From JAAYEL01 sp964344625 (GTDB lineage Bacteria > Bacillota > Clostridia > Tissierellales > Peptoniphilaceae), in NCBI GenBank assembly GCA_964344625.1, contig CAYFNZ010000010.1, positions 1 to 35,753 of the forward strand: a DNA stretch of 35,753 nt, in the 5' to 3' direction. Under the pieces are notes generated by a model, which was not told where the DNA came from, ran no database searches, and saw only the letters and a list, made by a program, of their open reading frames with translations. Below are positions 8,536-18,039 of this stretch, one piece after another. The first letter of the stretch is position 1. Every line of letters begins with the position of its first letter. The position numbers were made by a program, and so were the translations under genes.

Positions 8536-11355
8536 CTACAAGTACTTCTTCAAAAACTGGCCAGTGTAGGATTCTTTTACCTTGGCAACTTCTTCAGGTG
8601 TTCCTGTCGCTACTATCTGGCCGCCTCCAACTCCTCCCTCAGGTCCAAGGTCTATAATGTAGTCAGCCATCTTTATTACATCGAGGTTGTGTTCTATCAC
8701 GAGTACGGTATTTCCACCTTCTACCAGTTCCATCAAAACATTCGTAAGCATGTGGATATCTGCCGTATGAAGACCCGTTGTCGGTTCGTCTAAAACATAA
8801 AGGGTCTTTCCTGTAGACCTCTTGCTTAATTCAGAAGCTAGTTTCACCCTTTGGGCCTCTCCACCTGATAATTCAGTTGAAGGTTGACCAATCTTTAGGT
8901 AGCCTAGGCCGACATCCTTTAAAGTCTGTAGCTTGTTCTTAATATTCTGATGGGCTTCAAAGAATTCTACCCCCTCATCCACAGTCATATTAAGGACATC
9001 CGATATAGTCTTGCCCTTGTACTTAACTTCAAGAGTTTCCCTGTTGTACCTTTTGCCCCCACAAACGTCACATGGGACATAAACATCTGGAAGAAAGTGC
9101 ATTTCAACCTTTATTAAACCATCGCCCTTACAATGCTCACACCTACCGCCAGGCACGTTGAAAGAGAATCTTCCCTTGCTATAGCCCCTGATTTTGGCTT
9201 CATTTGTCATGGCAAATACATCCCTAATCAGGTCAAATACCTTGGTGTAGGTTGCTGGGTTTGACCTTGGGGTCCTGCCTATTGGGGATTGGTCTATTTC
9301 AATAATCTTGTCAATTTGGTCCAGGCCCTCTATTGAATCGTGGTCACCTGGCCTTGGCCTTGAATTGTGGAGCTTTTTCATGGCCCCCTTGTATAGAATT
9401 TCATTTACCAAGGAAGATTTACCTGAGCCTGACACCCCTGTTACTAGGGTTAGGGTCCCAAGCGGAATCTTAACATCAATATTTTTTAGGTTATTCTCCC
9501 TAGCTCCTTTAATTTCGATAAAGCGGTCGGATTCTCTCCTAAGTTTAGGGACCTTGATTTTTTTAGCCCCTGATAGGTATTGGCCAGTTATGGACTCCTT
9601 GCAGGCAATTATGTCTTCATAGCTACCTTGGGCTACTATCCTTCCCCCATTTACACCAGCTCCCGGTCCTATATCGACAATGTAATCAGCCATTCTCATG
9701 GTATCTTCGTCATGTTCTACCACAATCAAGGTATTTCCTAATTCTGTAAGATTTCTTAGGGACTTTAATAGCTTTTCATTGTCCCTTTGGTGAAGGCCTA
9801 TACTAGGTTCATCTAGGACATAGACTACACCTACAAGCCCGGCTCCGATTTGGGTTGCAAGCCTTATTCTTTGAGATTCCCCACCTGAAAGGGTGCCAGC
9901 TGACCTTGATAGGGTTAAGTAGTCAAGACCTACTTCTATTAAAAAGTTTAGCCTAGCCTTTATTTCTTTTAAGATTTGTGATGCAACCAAGGCCCTGCCG
10001 TCATTAAATTTTATAGTGTCTACCCAAGCATAGGCATCTGAAACTGACATATCAGTAACATCTATGATGGATTTTCCTTCTACGGTAATAGCCAAAACTT
10101 CAGGCTTTAGCCTCTTTCCATGGCAAGTTTCACATTCTATTTCTGCCATATACTCATCTAGCTTGGCTTTGGCAGCCTCCGACATAGCTGTTTGCTTTCT
10201 CCTATGAAGGTTGTTTACTACCCCCTCCCACTGGATAACATGGGTCTTAACCTTGCTTGCAAAATGCGATCCAAATCTAACACTTATCTCTTTTTTAGTC
10301 CCATAAAGAATTTCATCTATCATTTCTTTTGGAGCCTTTGAAATAGGTTTATCTACTGAAAAACCATGTCTTTTTGCTATGGTAGCAAAAATTTCATAAT
10401 AGTAGGTCCCTGGTTTTGCTGACGCATAAGGGGCTATAGCTCCTTGATTAATAGTTAGGCTCTTATCTGGAAGGACAAGGTCTACATCTACGGCATTGTG
10501 AAAGCCAAGACCTGAGCAGTCTTCACAGGCACCAAATGGAGCATTGAATGAAAACATCCTAGGAGAAATCTCTCCCAAGGACATGTGGCCATTGGGACAG
10601 GATAGGTTTGAGGACATGGTAAATGTTTCCCCATCAAGAACTTCTATATCAACTACCCCATTGGTTGCTTCTAGGGCACTTTCTAGGGAAGATGCCAATC
10701 TTGATTCTATACCTTCCTTAACTATAAGCCTATCAACAACTATGCTGATGTCGTGCTTAAAGGTTTTTTTCAGGTCTATTGTGTCTGTCGATAGGTCATA
10801 GGTTTGGCCATCAACAACCACCCTGGTGTAACCTTGCTTTGAAATATTTTCTAAAAGCTTTTTGTGTTCCCCCTTTTTTTGGACCACCACCGGGGCCAAG
10901 ACTAGGATTTTCGACCTTTCTTCAAGGGAAAGTACCCTATCAACCATTTGGTCTATAGTCATCGCCTTTATCTCAACTCCACAAACTGGGCAGTGTGGGG
11001 TCCCAGTCTTTGAGAAGAGAAGCCTTAAATAGTCATAGATTTCTGTTACAGTGCCAACTGTAGACCTAGGGTTTCTATTTGTGGTCTTTTGGTCTATTGA
11101 GATTGAAGGTGACAAACCTTCAATATATTCAACATCCGGCTTGTCCATTTGACCCAAAAACATCCTAGCATAGGATGACAGGGACTCAACATACCTTCTT
11201 TGACCTTCAGCATAAATAGTATCAAATGCAAGGGATGACTTACCTGACCCACTTAGGCCGGTAAAGACTATCATCTTATCTCTTGGCAAGGTAAGATCTA
11301 TGCCTTTTAAATTATTTACTTTTGCATTTTTAATTACAATTTTATCTAAACTCAT
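8536..11355 (-). CDS. uvrA: Excinuclease ABC subunit A
   Basis: UvrA is the damage-sensing ATPase of nucleotide excision repair; it loads UvrB on lesions. The 939-residue product has two ABC ATPase modules. Each has a Walker A (GLSGSGKSS near residue 33 and GVSGSGKSS in the second half) and a signature (LSGGESQR and LSGGEAQR). Cysteine pairs of the zinc modules are visible (CPVCG; CEDCSGLG; CEHCKGDG with CDVCGGKRYN). The gene starts one base after uvrB ends, so the two form an operon. Length and motifs are normal for the short UvrA class. Confidence 0.98.
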   Translation of the reverse strand: MSLDKIVIKNAKVNNLKGIDLTLPRDKMIVFTGLSGSGKSSLAFDTIYAEGQRRYVESLSSYARMFLGQMDKPDVEYIEGLSPSISIDQKTTNRNPRSTVGTVTEIYDYLRLLFSKTGTPHCPVCGVEIKAMTIDQMVDRVLSLEERSKILVLAPVVVQKKGEHKKLLENISKQGYTRVVVDGQTYDLSTDTIDLKKTFKHDISIVVDRLIVKEGIESRLASSLESALEATNGVVDIEVLDGETFTMSSNLSCPNGHMSLGEISPRMFSFNAPFGACEDCSGLGFHNAVDVDLVLPDKSLTINQGAIAPYASAKPGTYYYEIFATIAKRHGFSVDKPISKAPKEMIDEILYGTKKEISVRFGSHFASKVKTHVIQWEGVVNNLHRRKQTAMSEAAKAKLDEYMAEIECETCHGKRLKPEVLAITVEGKSIIDVTDMSVSDAYAWVDTIKFNDGRALVASQILKEIKARLNFLIEVGLDYLTLSRSAGTLSGGESQRIRLATQIGAGLVGVVYVLDEPSIGLHQRDNEKLLKSLRNLTELGNTLIVVEHDEDTMRMADYIVDIGPGAGVNGGRIVAQGSYEDIIACKESITGQYLSGAKKIKVPKLRRESDRFIEIKGARENNLKNIDVKIPLGTLTLVTGVSGSGKSSLVNEILYKGAMKKLHNSRPRPGDHDSIEGLDQIDKIIEIDQSPIGRTPRSNPATYTKVFDLIRDVFAMTNEAKIRGYSKGRFSFNVPGGRCEHCKGDGLIKVEMHFLPDVYVPCDVCGGKRYNRETLEVKYKGKTISDVLNMTVDEGVEFFEAHQNIKNKLQTLKDVGLGYLKIGQPSTELSGGEAQRVKLASELSKRSTGKTLYVLDEPTTGLHTADIHMLTNVLMELVEGGNTVLVIEHNLDVIKMADYIIDLGPEGGVGGGQIVATGTPEEVAKVKESYTGQFLKKYL

Positions 11356-11356
11356 T

Positions 11357-13336
11357 TTACCTCGTTAATCCGTATTGTTCTTTTATCTTCTTAATCTCAT
11401 CTCTTAGGGAGGCCGCCTTTTCAAAGTCTAGTTCTTCAGCCGCCTTATACATTTCTGTTTCAAGGGAGATTAAGACTTCTTTTATTTGTTCTGTTGAAAT
11501 CAAAGCCTTTTCGCTGTATTTTTCTTCTTTTTCAGCAGCCATGGAAACTGTAACTATATCTGCAATATCCTTAACTATGGATTTTGGAGTAATACCATGG
11601 GCCTTGTTGTAGGCTTCTTGTATGGACCTACGCCTATTAGTTTCGTCTATGGCATTTTTCATGGATTGGGTAATGGTATCCCCATACATGATTACCCTGC
11701 CTTCAGCGTTACGGGCTGCCCTTCCTATGGTTTGTACAAGAGAGGTCTCAGACCTTAAGAAACCTTCCTTATCAGCGTCCAAGATGGCTATTAGTGAGAC
11801 TTCTGGGATGTCTAGTCCCTCTCTTAAGAGGTTAATTCCTACGACTACATCGGTCTTTCCTATCCTAAGGTCCCTTATTATTTCAACCCTATCTATGGTC
11901 TTTACATCTGAATGAAGGTAGGTTACTTTTATACCCAAGCCCTTCATATAGTTGGTTAAGTCTTCAGCCATCTTCTTGGTAAGGGTGGTTACTAAAACCC
12001 TGGCTCCTTGGTCTATTGTTGCATTTATTTCCGACATCAAGTCATCAATTTGGTGCTTGGTTGGCCTTACTTGAACTATAGGGTCTAGAAGACCTGTTGG
12101 CCTAATAACTTGCTCAACCTCGTAGGCCTCGTGTTCCTTTTCATATGGGCCAGGAGTTGCAGACACAAATAGGGCCTGGTTTATGAGACTTTCAAACTCG
12201 AAAAACTTAAGTGGCCTATTGTCTAGGGCTGATGGCAACCTAAAGCCATAGTCTACAAGGTTTTGCTTCCTAGACCTGTCCCCCTCATACATACCTCTTA
12301 CCTGAGGTAGGGTAACATGGGATTCGTCTATCATAAGCAAGAAATCTTTTGGAAAATAGTCTAATAGGGTGTAGGGTCTTGATCCCGCAGGTCTTTGGCT
12401 CAAATGCCTTGAATAGTTTTCAATCCCTGAGCAAAAACCAATTTCCGTCAACATTTCTATGTCATATAGGGTCCTTTGCTCAAGCCTTTGAGCTTCTACC
12501 AGCTTATTTTCTGCCTTTAGCTCACTTAGCCTTTCAGCTAATTCTTCTTCGATGGATTTTACAGCTTTTTTTATCTTGTCTTGGGAGGTCGCATAGTGGG
12601 ACGCTGGAAATATCATAACGTGGTTTAATAGGCTTACGACTTCTCCTGTCAGATAATTTATCTCAGAAATCCTATCAATCTCATCGCCAAAAAACTCCAC
12701 CCTAAAGACATTTTCCGTCGCATAGGCTGGGAAAATATCCACTATATCCCCTCTTACCCTGAAGGTAGACCTTTGAAAGTCTATGTCATTTCTAGTAAAT
12801 TGAATGTTTATTAATTTTTTCAAGACCTGGTCCCTATCAATTTGCATGCCTGGTCTAAGGGAAACTGTCATATTTTCATAGTCTATCGGGTCTCCTAAGC
12901 CATAGATGCAGGAAACCGAAGCTACTATTATTACATCCCTTCTCTCAAATAGGGCGGCTGTAGCGGAGTGCCTCATCTTGTCAATTTCGTCATTAATTGA
13001 TGAGTCCTTGGCTATATAAGTATCTGTAGCTGCCACATAGGCCTCAGGTTGATAATAGTTATAGTAGGAGACAAAATATTCCACAGCATTGTCCGGGAAA
13101 AATTCCTTAAATTCAGTAAATAACTGGTAGGCCAGGGTCTTGTTGTGGGCTAGGACCAAGGTAGGTCTTTGCATTTTTTGAATAACATTGGCCATGGTAA
13201 AGGTCTTGCCTGACCCCGTAACCCCTTTTAGGGTCTGGTATTTGTTATTTTCTTTCAAGCCTTCAACTATCCTATCAATGGCTTGAGGCTGGTCTCCAGT
13301 AGGCTCAAATTTAGAAACTAACTTAAATTTATTCAA
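11357..13336 (-). CDS. uvrB: Excinuclease ABC subunit B
   Basis: UvrB is the helicase-like DNA-binding subunit that verifies damage and recruits UvrC. It has Walker A GVTGSGKT, the beta-hairpin region around SYYNYYQPEAY, the DEAD-type box LMIDESH, conserved helicase motifs to GRAARN, and a C-terminal UVR domain (ELDFEKAASLRDEI) that contacts UvrC. The start is set at a TTG (13334-13336), because GAGAGG lies nine bases upstream and MNKFKLVSKFEPTGDQP matches the family start. The ATG at 13342 and GTG at 13345 almost touch the binding site. uvrA follows after one base. A LexA-type box sits just upstream. Confidence 0.96.
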   Translation of the reverse strand: MNKFKLVSKFEPTGDQPQAIDRIVEGLKENNKYQTLKGVTGSGKTFTMANVIQKMQRPTLVLAHNKTLAYQLFTEFKEFFPDNAVEYFVSYYNYYQPEAYVAATDTYIAKDSSINDEIDKMRHSATAALFERRDVIIVASVSCIYGLGDPIDYENMTVSLRPGMQIDRDQVLKKLINIQFTRNDIDFQRSTFRVRGDIVDIFPAYATENVFRVEFFGDEIDRISEINYLTGEVVSLLNHVMIFPASHYATSQDKIKKAVKSIEEELAERLSELKAENKLVEAQRLEQRTLYDIEMLTEIGFCSGIENYSRHLSQRPAGSRPYTLLDYFPKDFLLMIDESHVTLPQVRGMYEGDRSRKQNLVDYGFRLPSALDNRPLKFFEFESLINQALFVSATPGPYEKEHEAYEVEQVIRPTGLLDPIVQVRPTKHQIDDLMSEINATIDQGARVLVTTLTKKMAEDLTNYMKGLGIKVTYLHSDVKTIDRVEIIRDLRIGKTDVVVGINLLREGLDIPEVSLIAILDADKEGFLRSETSLVQTIGRAARNAEGRVIMYGDTITQSMKNAIDETNRRRSIQEAYNKAHGITPKSIVKDIADIVTVSMAAEKEEKYSEKALISTEQIKEVLISLETEMYKAAEELDFEKAASLRDEIKKIKEQYGLTR

Positions 13337-13351
13337 TCTCATCACCTCTCA

Positions 13352-13365
13352 AGAACATTTGTTCT
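13352..13365. promoter_or_regulatory. LexA (DinR) operator of uvrBA
   Basis: AGAACATTTGTTCT contains GAAC-N4-GTTC, the core of the Gram-positive LexA box. It lies about 15 bases downstream of the -10 and 16 bases upstream of the uvrB start, where bound repressor would block initiation or early elongation. Confidence 0.82.
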
Positions 13366-13380
13366 GTCTAATTCCGTTTA

Positions 13381-13386
13381 ATTATA
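13381..13386 (-). promoter_or_regulatory. -10 element of uvrBA
   Basis: A consensus TATAAT is present. The hexamer 17 bp upstream (TATACT, 13404-13409) is a poor -35. Position relative to the LexA box supports the call. Confidence 0.55.
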
Positions 13387-13419
13387 CACCATATCTTGAA
13401 TTTAGTATATATGTATTAA

Positions 13420-13447
13420 GGGTAGAGTTAATCTTTTTACTCTACCC
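13420..13447 (-). terminator. Terminator-like hairpin after ctpA
   Basis: GGGTAGAGT and ACTCTACCC form a perfect 9-bp stem with a ten-base loop, seven bases after the ctpA stop. The downstream stretch on the minus strand (TTAATACAT) is only weakly T-rich, so termination may be partial. Confidence 0.6.
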
Positions 13448-13453
13448 CTCGCT

Positions 13454-14677
13454 TTATTTACTCTTAATAATTTCTATGGCCTTTTGTAGCTGGTTGTCTT
13501 GGGACAAGGCTTCTACACCTATGGCCTTTGCATTTTCATCTAGTTTAATTTCTATATCTGGCTTGATGCCAATTCCGTGAATCTTATTGTGGTCTGGAGA
13601 GAAGTATTCGGCTATAGTTACCTTGACGCCGGTCTTGTCTCCTAGAGGGATAACTTGTTGAACTACCCCCTTACCAAATGAATTTTCGCCTATGATTTCA
13701 GACCTCTTGTGGTCCTTTAAAGCCCCTGACAAGACTTCTGACGCAGATGCTGATCCCCCATTAATCAGGGTAACCATCGGCATGTCTTCATGGTCCTTAT
13801 CACTTTCATAGACTTGTTCTGAAGAATCCTTGTAATTTACACTCATGATTTTTCCTTCAGGAAGAAGAAAATCAGCAATATCAAGGGTCACATCCAAAAG
13901 TCCACCAGGGTTATTTCTCAAGTCTAGGATTAGGCTCTTAGCCCCCTGGTCCTTAAGTTCTTGGTAGGCCTTTTTAAAATCTTCAGCAGTGTGGGCTTGA
14001 AAACTTGAAATATTTATATAGGCTATCTTGTCTTCTAGCATCTTAGAATGAACAGACTCTACATTAATTATCTCTCTTTTTAACTTAAAATCCATGGTCT
14101 TTGGCTTGTCATCTACCATCCTTTGGATAGTCAAGGTTACTTCCTTTCCAGGCTCTCCCCTCATCATCTTAACAGCCTCGTTCAAGTCTTTGGCTAAAAA
14201 CTCCTTGCCATCAATCTTGATGATTTTATCCTTGGATTTGATGCCAGCCTTATCTGCCGGCGTTCCCTTTATCGGGGAAATGACTTCTATAAATTGACCA
14301 TTCATACCACTTACTTCTATACCGACCCCGCCAAAGGCACCCTCGCTTTGCTCATTAAGGGCCTTAAATTCCTCTTCATTATAGTATTCTGTATAAACAT
14401 CATTTAATGAGGCCACATAACCCTTATAGATCCCTTCTTCAAGATCCTTTTGGTCGTATTCATACAAGTATTTTTTATCTATAATTGCATCAATTGCTCT
14501 TAACTTATTTTCAATATTTTTCAATTCATTTTTATCAGTTAGAATGTTTGTAGTCTTACTTTCTTCCTGGCCCTTGTTGATTTCCAGGCTCTTGCCTGTG
14601 GCTCCTAGGTAGTAGGAAGATAGGCCGACAAAGACTATTAGCAAGCCTATAAAAATTCTCTTTGCAACTTTTCCCAT
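13454..14677 (-). CDS. C-terminal processing peptidase (S41, CtpA type)
   Basis: This is a membrane-anchored or exported serine protease of family S41. The start is taken at 14677, because TTTGGAGGAAAAT precedes it; a start eight codons earlier lacks a binding site. The 407-residue product has a hydrophobic N-terminal segment (about 8-25), a PDZ domain (about 110-190, VGIEVSG...) and the peptidase domain. The catalytic serine lies in GGSASASEVL (about 307-316) and the lysine in GENSFGKGVVQ (K336). Such proteases trim or degrade exported proteins. It has its own promoter and lies between uvrB and the FtsEX module; a link to cell-wall hydrolase turnover is possible but only suggested by the neighbourhood. 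Confidence 0.93.
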   Translation of the reverse strand: MGKVAKRIFIGLLIVFVGLSSYYLGATGKSLEINKGQEESKTTNILTDKNELKNIENKLRAIDAIIDKKYLYEYDQKDLEEGIYKGYVASLNDVYTEYYNEEEFKALNEQSEGAFGGVGIEVSGMNGQFIEVISPIKGTPADKAGIKSKDKIIKIDGKEFLAKDLNEAVKMMRGEPGKEVTLTIQRMVDDKPKTMDFKLKREIINVESVHSKMLEDKIAYINISSFQAHTAEDFKKAYQELKDQGAKSLILDLRNNPGGLLDVTLDIADFLLPEGKIMSVNYKDSSEQVYESDKDHEDMPMVTLINGGSASASEVLSGALKDHKRSEIIGENSFGKGVVQQVIPLGDKTGVKVTIAEYFSPDHNKIHGIGIKPDIEIKLDENAKAIGVEALSQDNQLQKAIEIIKSK

Positions 14678-14705
14678 ATTTTCCTCCAAATTAATCATCA
14701 ATCAT

Positions 14706-14734
14706 ATTATACACTTATTGTACCCAAGCCATAA
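14706..14734 (-). promoter_or_regulatory. Promoter of the S41 peptidase gene
   Basis: A consensus TATAAT (14706-14711) has TTATGG 17 bp upstream (14729-14734). It lies between the preceding terminator and the gene. Confidence 0.6.
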
Positions 14735-14745
14735 AGATTTATATT

Positions 14746-14774
14746 AAAAAGCGAGGAATGTAAAAACACTCCTC
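14746..14774 (-). terminator. Terminator of the ftsEX-hydrolase operon
   Basis: GAGGAATG and CACTCCTC form an 8-position stem with one G-U pair in RNA and a six-base loop, followed on the minus strand by GCTTTTTAATAT. It is 37 bases past the M23 gene stop. Confidence 0.85.
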
Positions 14775-14811
14775 ACAATTATTCCAATAAATATTTTCTT
14801 TACTTATCTTA

Positions 14812-16302
14812 TTATCTTAAATATGGTAGTGGGTCTACTGGGTCACCACCAATCCTTATTTCAAAGTGAAGGTGTGGTCCTGTTGACCTTCCTGTAGTTC
14901 CCATAGCAGCAATTGTTTCTCCCTTGCTTACACTTTGTCCCGCACTTACATAAGATTCATTAAGGTGGGCATAGTATGTTTGTGTTCCATCAGGGTGACT
15001 TAAAATTATTAGGTTACCATATCCATAGTAATTCCAACCGGAAAATGTTACTACCCCACTTTTTGATGCGTAGATATTTGTACCTATAGGGCCTGCTATG
15101 TCTAGACCTGTGTGGAAGTCAGACATTCCTAAGAAATATCTCCAGCCAAAGGTACTTGTGATATAGCTTGCCGCTGCAGGCCAAGCATAGCCTGTTCCGG
15201 TGTTAGGTATTGATGGTCCTTGATTATTAGCATTATTTTGGTTTTCTTGAGCATCCTTAAGTTTTTCAAGTTCTTCCTTTTTCTTTTCAAGTTCCCTAGC
15301 TCTTTCTTCAGCTGCTTCAGCATCCCTTAATTGAGACCTAGTAGATTCAAGGTTGGATAGGCTTCTTGATAGGCTAGCTTCCAATTCAGATATTTCTGAT
15401 TCTCTCCTACCGATTTCATTTGATAGTTCTTGCTTGTTGGCAAGACTGCTTGAAAGATATCCTTCATACTCTTGGGCAACAGCCTTTAAGTATTCGAGTT
15501 CTTCTTTCTTCAAGCCTTCTTCAATTCCTAATTCTTCATAAAGTTCGTCTTGAGCTTTCTTGTCTTCTTCAAGTTCAAGCTTTTCATTCTTAGTATTTTC
15601 AGTAGCTATTTCAAGGGCTGTTTTTTGACCGTTTAAGTTTTTCTTTTCAACATCTAGGTCGTCTTTGCTCTTTCTCAATTCTGCAATAAGTCTCTTGTCA
15701 TGATTTGTTATAGTAGTCATCATGGTTTGACGACTTAGGAAATCATTGACATCTTCTGCAGAAAGCAAGATTTCTATACCTTTAACTGCACCCTTTTTAT
15801 ACATAACTACTAGTCTTTCTTCCAATAGCTTTGTATTCTTTTCAACTTCAGCTTCTAGCTTCTTTATTTTCTTTTCAGTAGCCTTAATTTTTTCTTTAAT
15901 GGAAATTATTTCTTCTTCAAGTTGATTTATCTTTTCAACCTTTTGTCTAATTTCTTCATTTAGATTTGCAATTTTCTCAGCTACTTCGCTCTTGCTTTGC
16001 CTAACTTCATCAAGTCTTTGGCCAGCTTCTTGACTTTGAGTCTTTGAGTCTTGAATAATTCCACTATAGTTATTTATTATGTCATTTAATTCTTGAACTT
16101 TAGACCTTTTTGAGTCCATAGAATCCTTGGCAGAATTCAAAGAATCCCTTAAGTCTTCAGCCCTTTGCTCTTGCTCTTCTAGTCTTCTTCTTATTGAGGA
16201 AGAGCTTTCAGCATATACACTTGTGCTTGATATGCTAGAAAGAGCTATTGCAGCAGCTAGACCAGCTGAAAAATATTTACGAAACTTTTTACTATGTCCC
16301 AT
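14812..16302 (-). CDS. Secreted coiled-coil M23 peptidoglycan hydrolase
   Basis: This 496-residue exported protein has a signal peptide (cleavage likely after VYA, residue 31), a long charged coiled coil (about 33-350), a short Asn/Pro-rich linker, and a C-terminal M23 metallopeptidase domain (about 375-496). Zinc and catalytic residues are visible: H397 and D401 in FHTGLDIA, H446, and H477/H479 in HLHFE. The layout matches EnvC-like activators and hydrolases. Unlike Escherichia coli EnvC, the LytM domain here keeps the zinc ligands and so is likely active. It follows ftsX after nine bases, which fits control by FtsEX across the membrane during septation. Confidence 0.93.
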   Translation of the reverse strand: MGHSKKFRKYFSAGLAAAIALSSISSTSVYAESSSSIRRRLEEQEQRAEDLRDSLNSAKDSMDSKRSKVQELNDIINNYSGIIQDSKTQSQEAGQRLDEVRQSKSEVAEKIANLNEEIRQKVEKINQLEEEIISIKEKIKATEKKIKKLEAEVEKNTKLLEERLVVMYKKGAVKGIEILLSAEDVNDFLSRQTMMTTITNHDKRLIAELRKSKDDLDVEKKNLNGQKTALEIATENTKNEKLELEEDKKAQDELYEELGIEEGLKKEELEYLKAVAQEYEGYLSSSLANKQELSNEIGRRESEISELEASLSRSLSNLESTRSQLRDAEAAEERARELEKKKEELEKLKDAQENQNNANNQGPSIPNTGTGYAWPAAASYITSTFGWRYFLGMSDFHTGLDIAGPIGTNIYASKSGVVTFSGWNYYGYGNLIILSHPDGTQTYYAHLNESYVSAGQSVSKGETIAAMGTTGRSTGPHLHFEIRIGGDPVDPLPYLR

Positions 16303-16311
16303 TTTACACCC

Positions 16312-17220
16312 CTAAACCTTCAAATACTTTCTAATAGAAAATGCTCCACCAACTAAGCCTATTCCAAGTCCCATAGCTGCAAATATTTGCACTAGAGGCC
16401 ACTTAAAATACATTGGCTTAATCAGATTGATTACTGAAAAATTGTCCATAATATTACTGTTGTAATATAGGTAACCTGTCCTATAGCCTAGATAAACTGC
16501 CAAGAAGGCAAGTGCCGATCCCAAAAGACCAAAGAACATACCTTCTATTACAAAAGGTATTCTTATGTAGCTATTGTTAGCACCTACATACCTCATGACC
16601 CTTATCTCTTCTTTTCTTGATAGGACGGTCAATTTTATCGTATTGGAAATGATAAATAAAGAAACAACTACTAAGACTGCAACCAAGGCTATACCAAACA
16701 TTTGAACGTAATTTGATATCTTGTAGGCCTTGTCAACCAAGTCCTTATAATAGCTGATTTCATCTATGTTCTCATTGTCCTTAATGTAATTTACAAATTC
16801 ATCTGCTTGAGAAATATCTCCTAGGCGAACTACAAAGGATGCTGGTAATAACTTGTCAGAAGTTATCCCTTCTAGAAGGTCAGCATTCTCTCCCCAAGTC
16901 TTTTTCATAATATTAAGTGCTTCTTCACTAGACTTGTAATAATAGGTCAAGTCACCAGGAAAGTCTTTAATCTTAGTTTCTATCTCAAACTCTTTAATCT
17001 TTTCGGTTCCGACCTTGATAAATACTTCTACCTCATCTACCTTACCTTCTATGTCTGCAGCTATGCTGTTAACTGTAACGGTAATTATTATTACTATTCC
17101 TATTACAAATAAGGTGGCAAATGTCGATATTACTGAAGCAAGGCCCATGGCCCTGTGAACCCATATACCTTTAATACCTTCTTTTAAGATATTGCCTGTT
17201 CTTCTTAAAAACTTAACCAT
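16312..17220 (-). CDS. ftsX: Cell division permease-like protein FtsX
   Basis: FtsX is the membrane partner of FtsE; together they transmit ATP-driven changes to peptidoglycan hydrolases. The 302-residue product has an N-terminal membrane segment (about 25-50), an extracellular loop of about 120 residues, and three C-terminal membrane segments, the normal topology. The motif LSRKEEIRVMRYVGA with the following IRIPFVIEG is typical of FtsX. The start is placed at the ATG at 17220, five bases after GGAGG; this overlaps ftsE by eight bases. An ATG one codon upstream is nearly as possible. The downstream M23 protein is the probable effector. Confidence 0.95.
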   Translation of the reverse strand: MVKFLRRTGNILKEGIKGIWVHRAMGLASVISTFATLFVIGIVIIITVTVNSIAADIEGKVDEVEVFIKVGTEKIKEFEIETKIKDFPGDLTYYYKSSEEALNIMKKTWGENADLLEGITSDKLLPASFVVRLGDISQADEFVNYIKDNENIDEISYYKDLVDKAYKISNYVQMFGIALVAVLVVVSLFIISNTIKLTVLSRKEEIRVMRYVGANNSYIRIPFVIEGMFFGLLGSALAFLAVYLGYRTGYLYYNSNIMDNFSVINLIKPMYFKWPLVQIFAAMGLGIGLVGGAFSIRKYLKV

Positions 17221-17890
17221 CATAACCTCCAATACCATCTCTTATTATTTCTCCGGATTGAAGTTTTATGACTCTTTTTTGCATCTTGTCTACAATATCT
17301 TTTGAGTGAGTACTCATGATAACTGTGGTACCTTCAGCGTTGATTTTTTCAAAATACTTCATCAATTCCCATGAAGTAGCTGGGTCAAGGTTACCTGTTG
17401 GTTCATCGGCTATCAAAAGCTTAGGGTTTGATGAAATAGCCCTTGCTATTGAAACTCTTTGTTGCTCACCACCAGACAATTGGTTAGGATAAGAATCCTT
17501 TCTATCATATAGACCGACAAGCTCTAGAGCTTTTTTTATCTTTTCTTTCTTCTCAGATCTTGAAAATCCCCAAATATCTAGGATAAATCCAATATTTCCT
17601 TCTACTGTCCTATTTTGTAATAATCTAAAGTCTTGAAATACTACCCCTATACTAGACCTAATCTTGGGTACCATCCTACTTGAAACTCTTGTAATATCCT
17701 TACCATCTAAGAAAATTTCTCCAGAATCAGGATTTAATTCTTTTAATATTAACTTGATTATGGTTGACTTACCAGCTCCACTAGGTCCGGTCAAAAACAC
17801 AAAGTCACCATCTTTAATTTCAAAAGTAGCATCATTAATGGCTACCACATTGTTCTTATATTTCTTAGTGACATTATTGAACTTTATCAT
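17213..17890 (-). CDS. ftsE: Cell division ATP-binding protein FtsE
   Basis: FtsE is the cytoplasmic ATPase of the FtsEX complex. The 225-residue product has Walker A GPSGAGKST (about 35-43), Q-loop VVFQDFRLL, signature LSGGEQQRVSIARA, Walker B LLIADEP and the switch histidine in MSTHS. VVFQDF and the overlap with ftsX separate it from other small ABC ATPases. The start at 17890 has TAAGGAG upstream. It is the first gene of the three-gene FtsEX-hydrolase operon and is divergent from the GntR gene. Confidence 0.96.
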   Translation of the reverse strand: MIKFNNVTKKYKNNVVAINDATFEIKDGDFVFLTGPSGAGKSTIIKLILKELNPDSGEIFLDGKDITRVSSRMVPKIRSSIGVVFQDFRLLQNRTVEGNIGFILDIWGFSRSEKKEKIKKALELVGLYDRKDSYPNQLSGGEQQRVSIARAISSNPKLLIADEPTGNLDPATSWELMKYFEKINAEGTTVIMSTHSKDIVDKMQKRVIKLQSGEIIRDGIGGYDG

Positions 17891-17911
17891 AAAAACTCCT
17901 TAATTGAAATT

Positions 17912-17917
17912 ATTATA
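17912..17917 (-). promoter_or_regulatory. -10 element of the ftsEX operon
   Basis: A consensus TATAAT stands 21 bases upstream of ftsE. The best -35 candidate is TTAACC, 18 bp further up (17936-17941). The remaining divergent region up to 18010 shows no other feature. Confidence 0.6.
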
Positions 17918-18010
17918 GCACAAAAGTTACAAAAAGGTTAAAATTATTCTCTTTTTACCCTTTATTGTAGCCAATTGTAAATTTTACTTAAATAATTTTA
18001 TTAGCTAATA

Positions 18011-18039
18011 TTGATATTTTATAAGTATCAGTGTATTAT
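18011..18039 (+). promoter_or_regulatory. Promoter of the GntR-ABC operon
   Basis: TTGATA (18011-18016) and TATTAT (18034-18039) are separated by 17 bp. The gene starts 33 bases downstream with GTAGGAGG as binding site. Confidence 0.72.
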
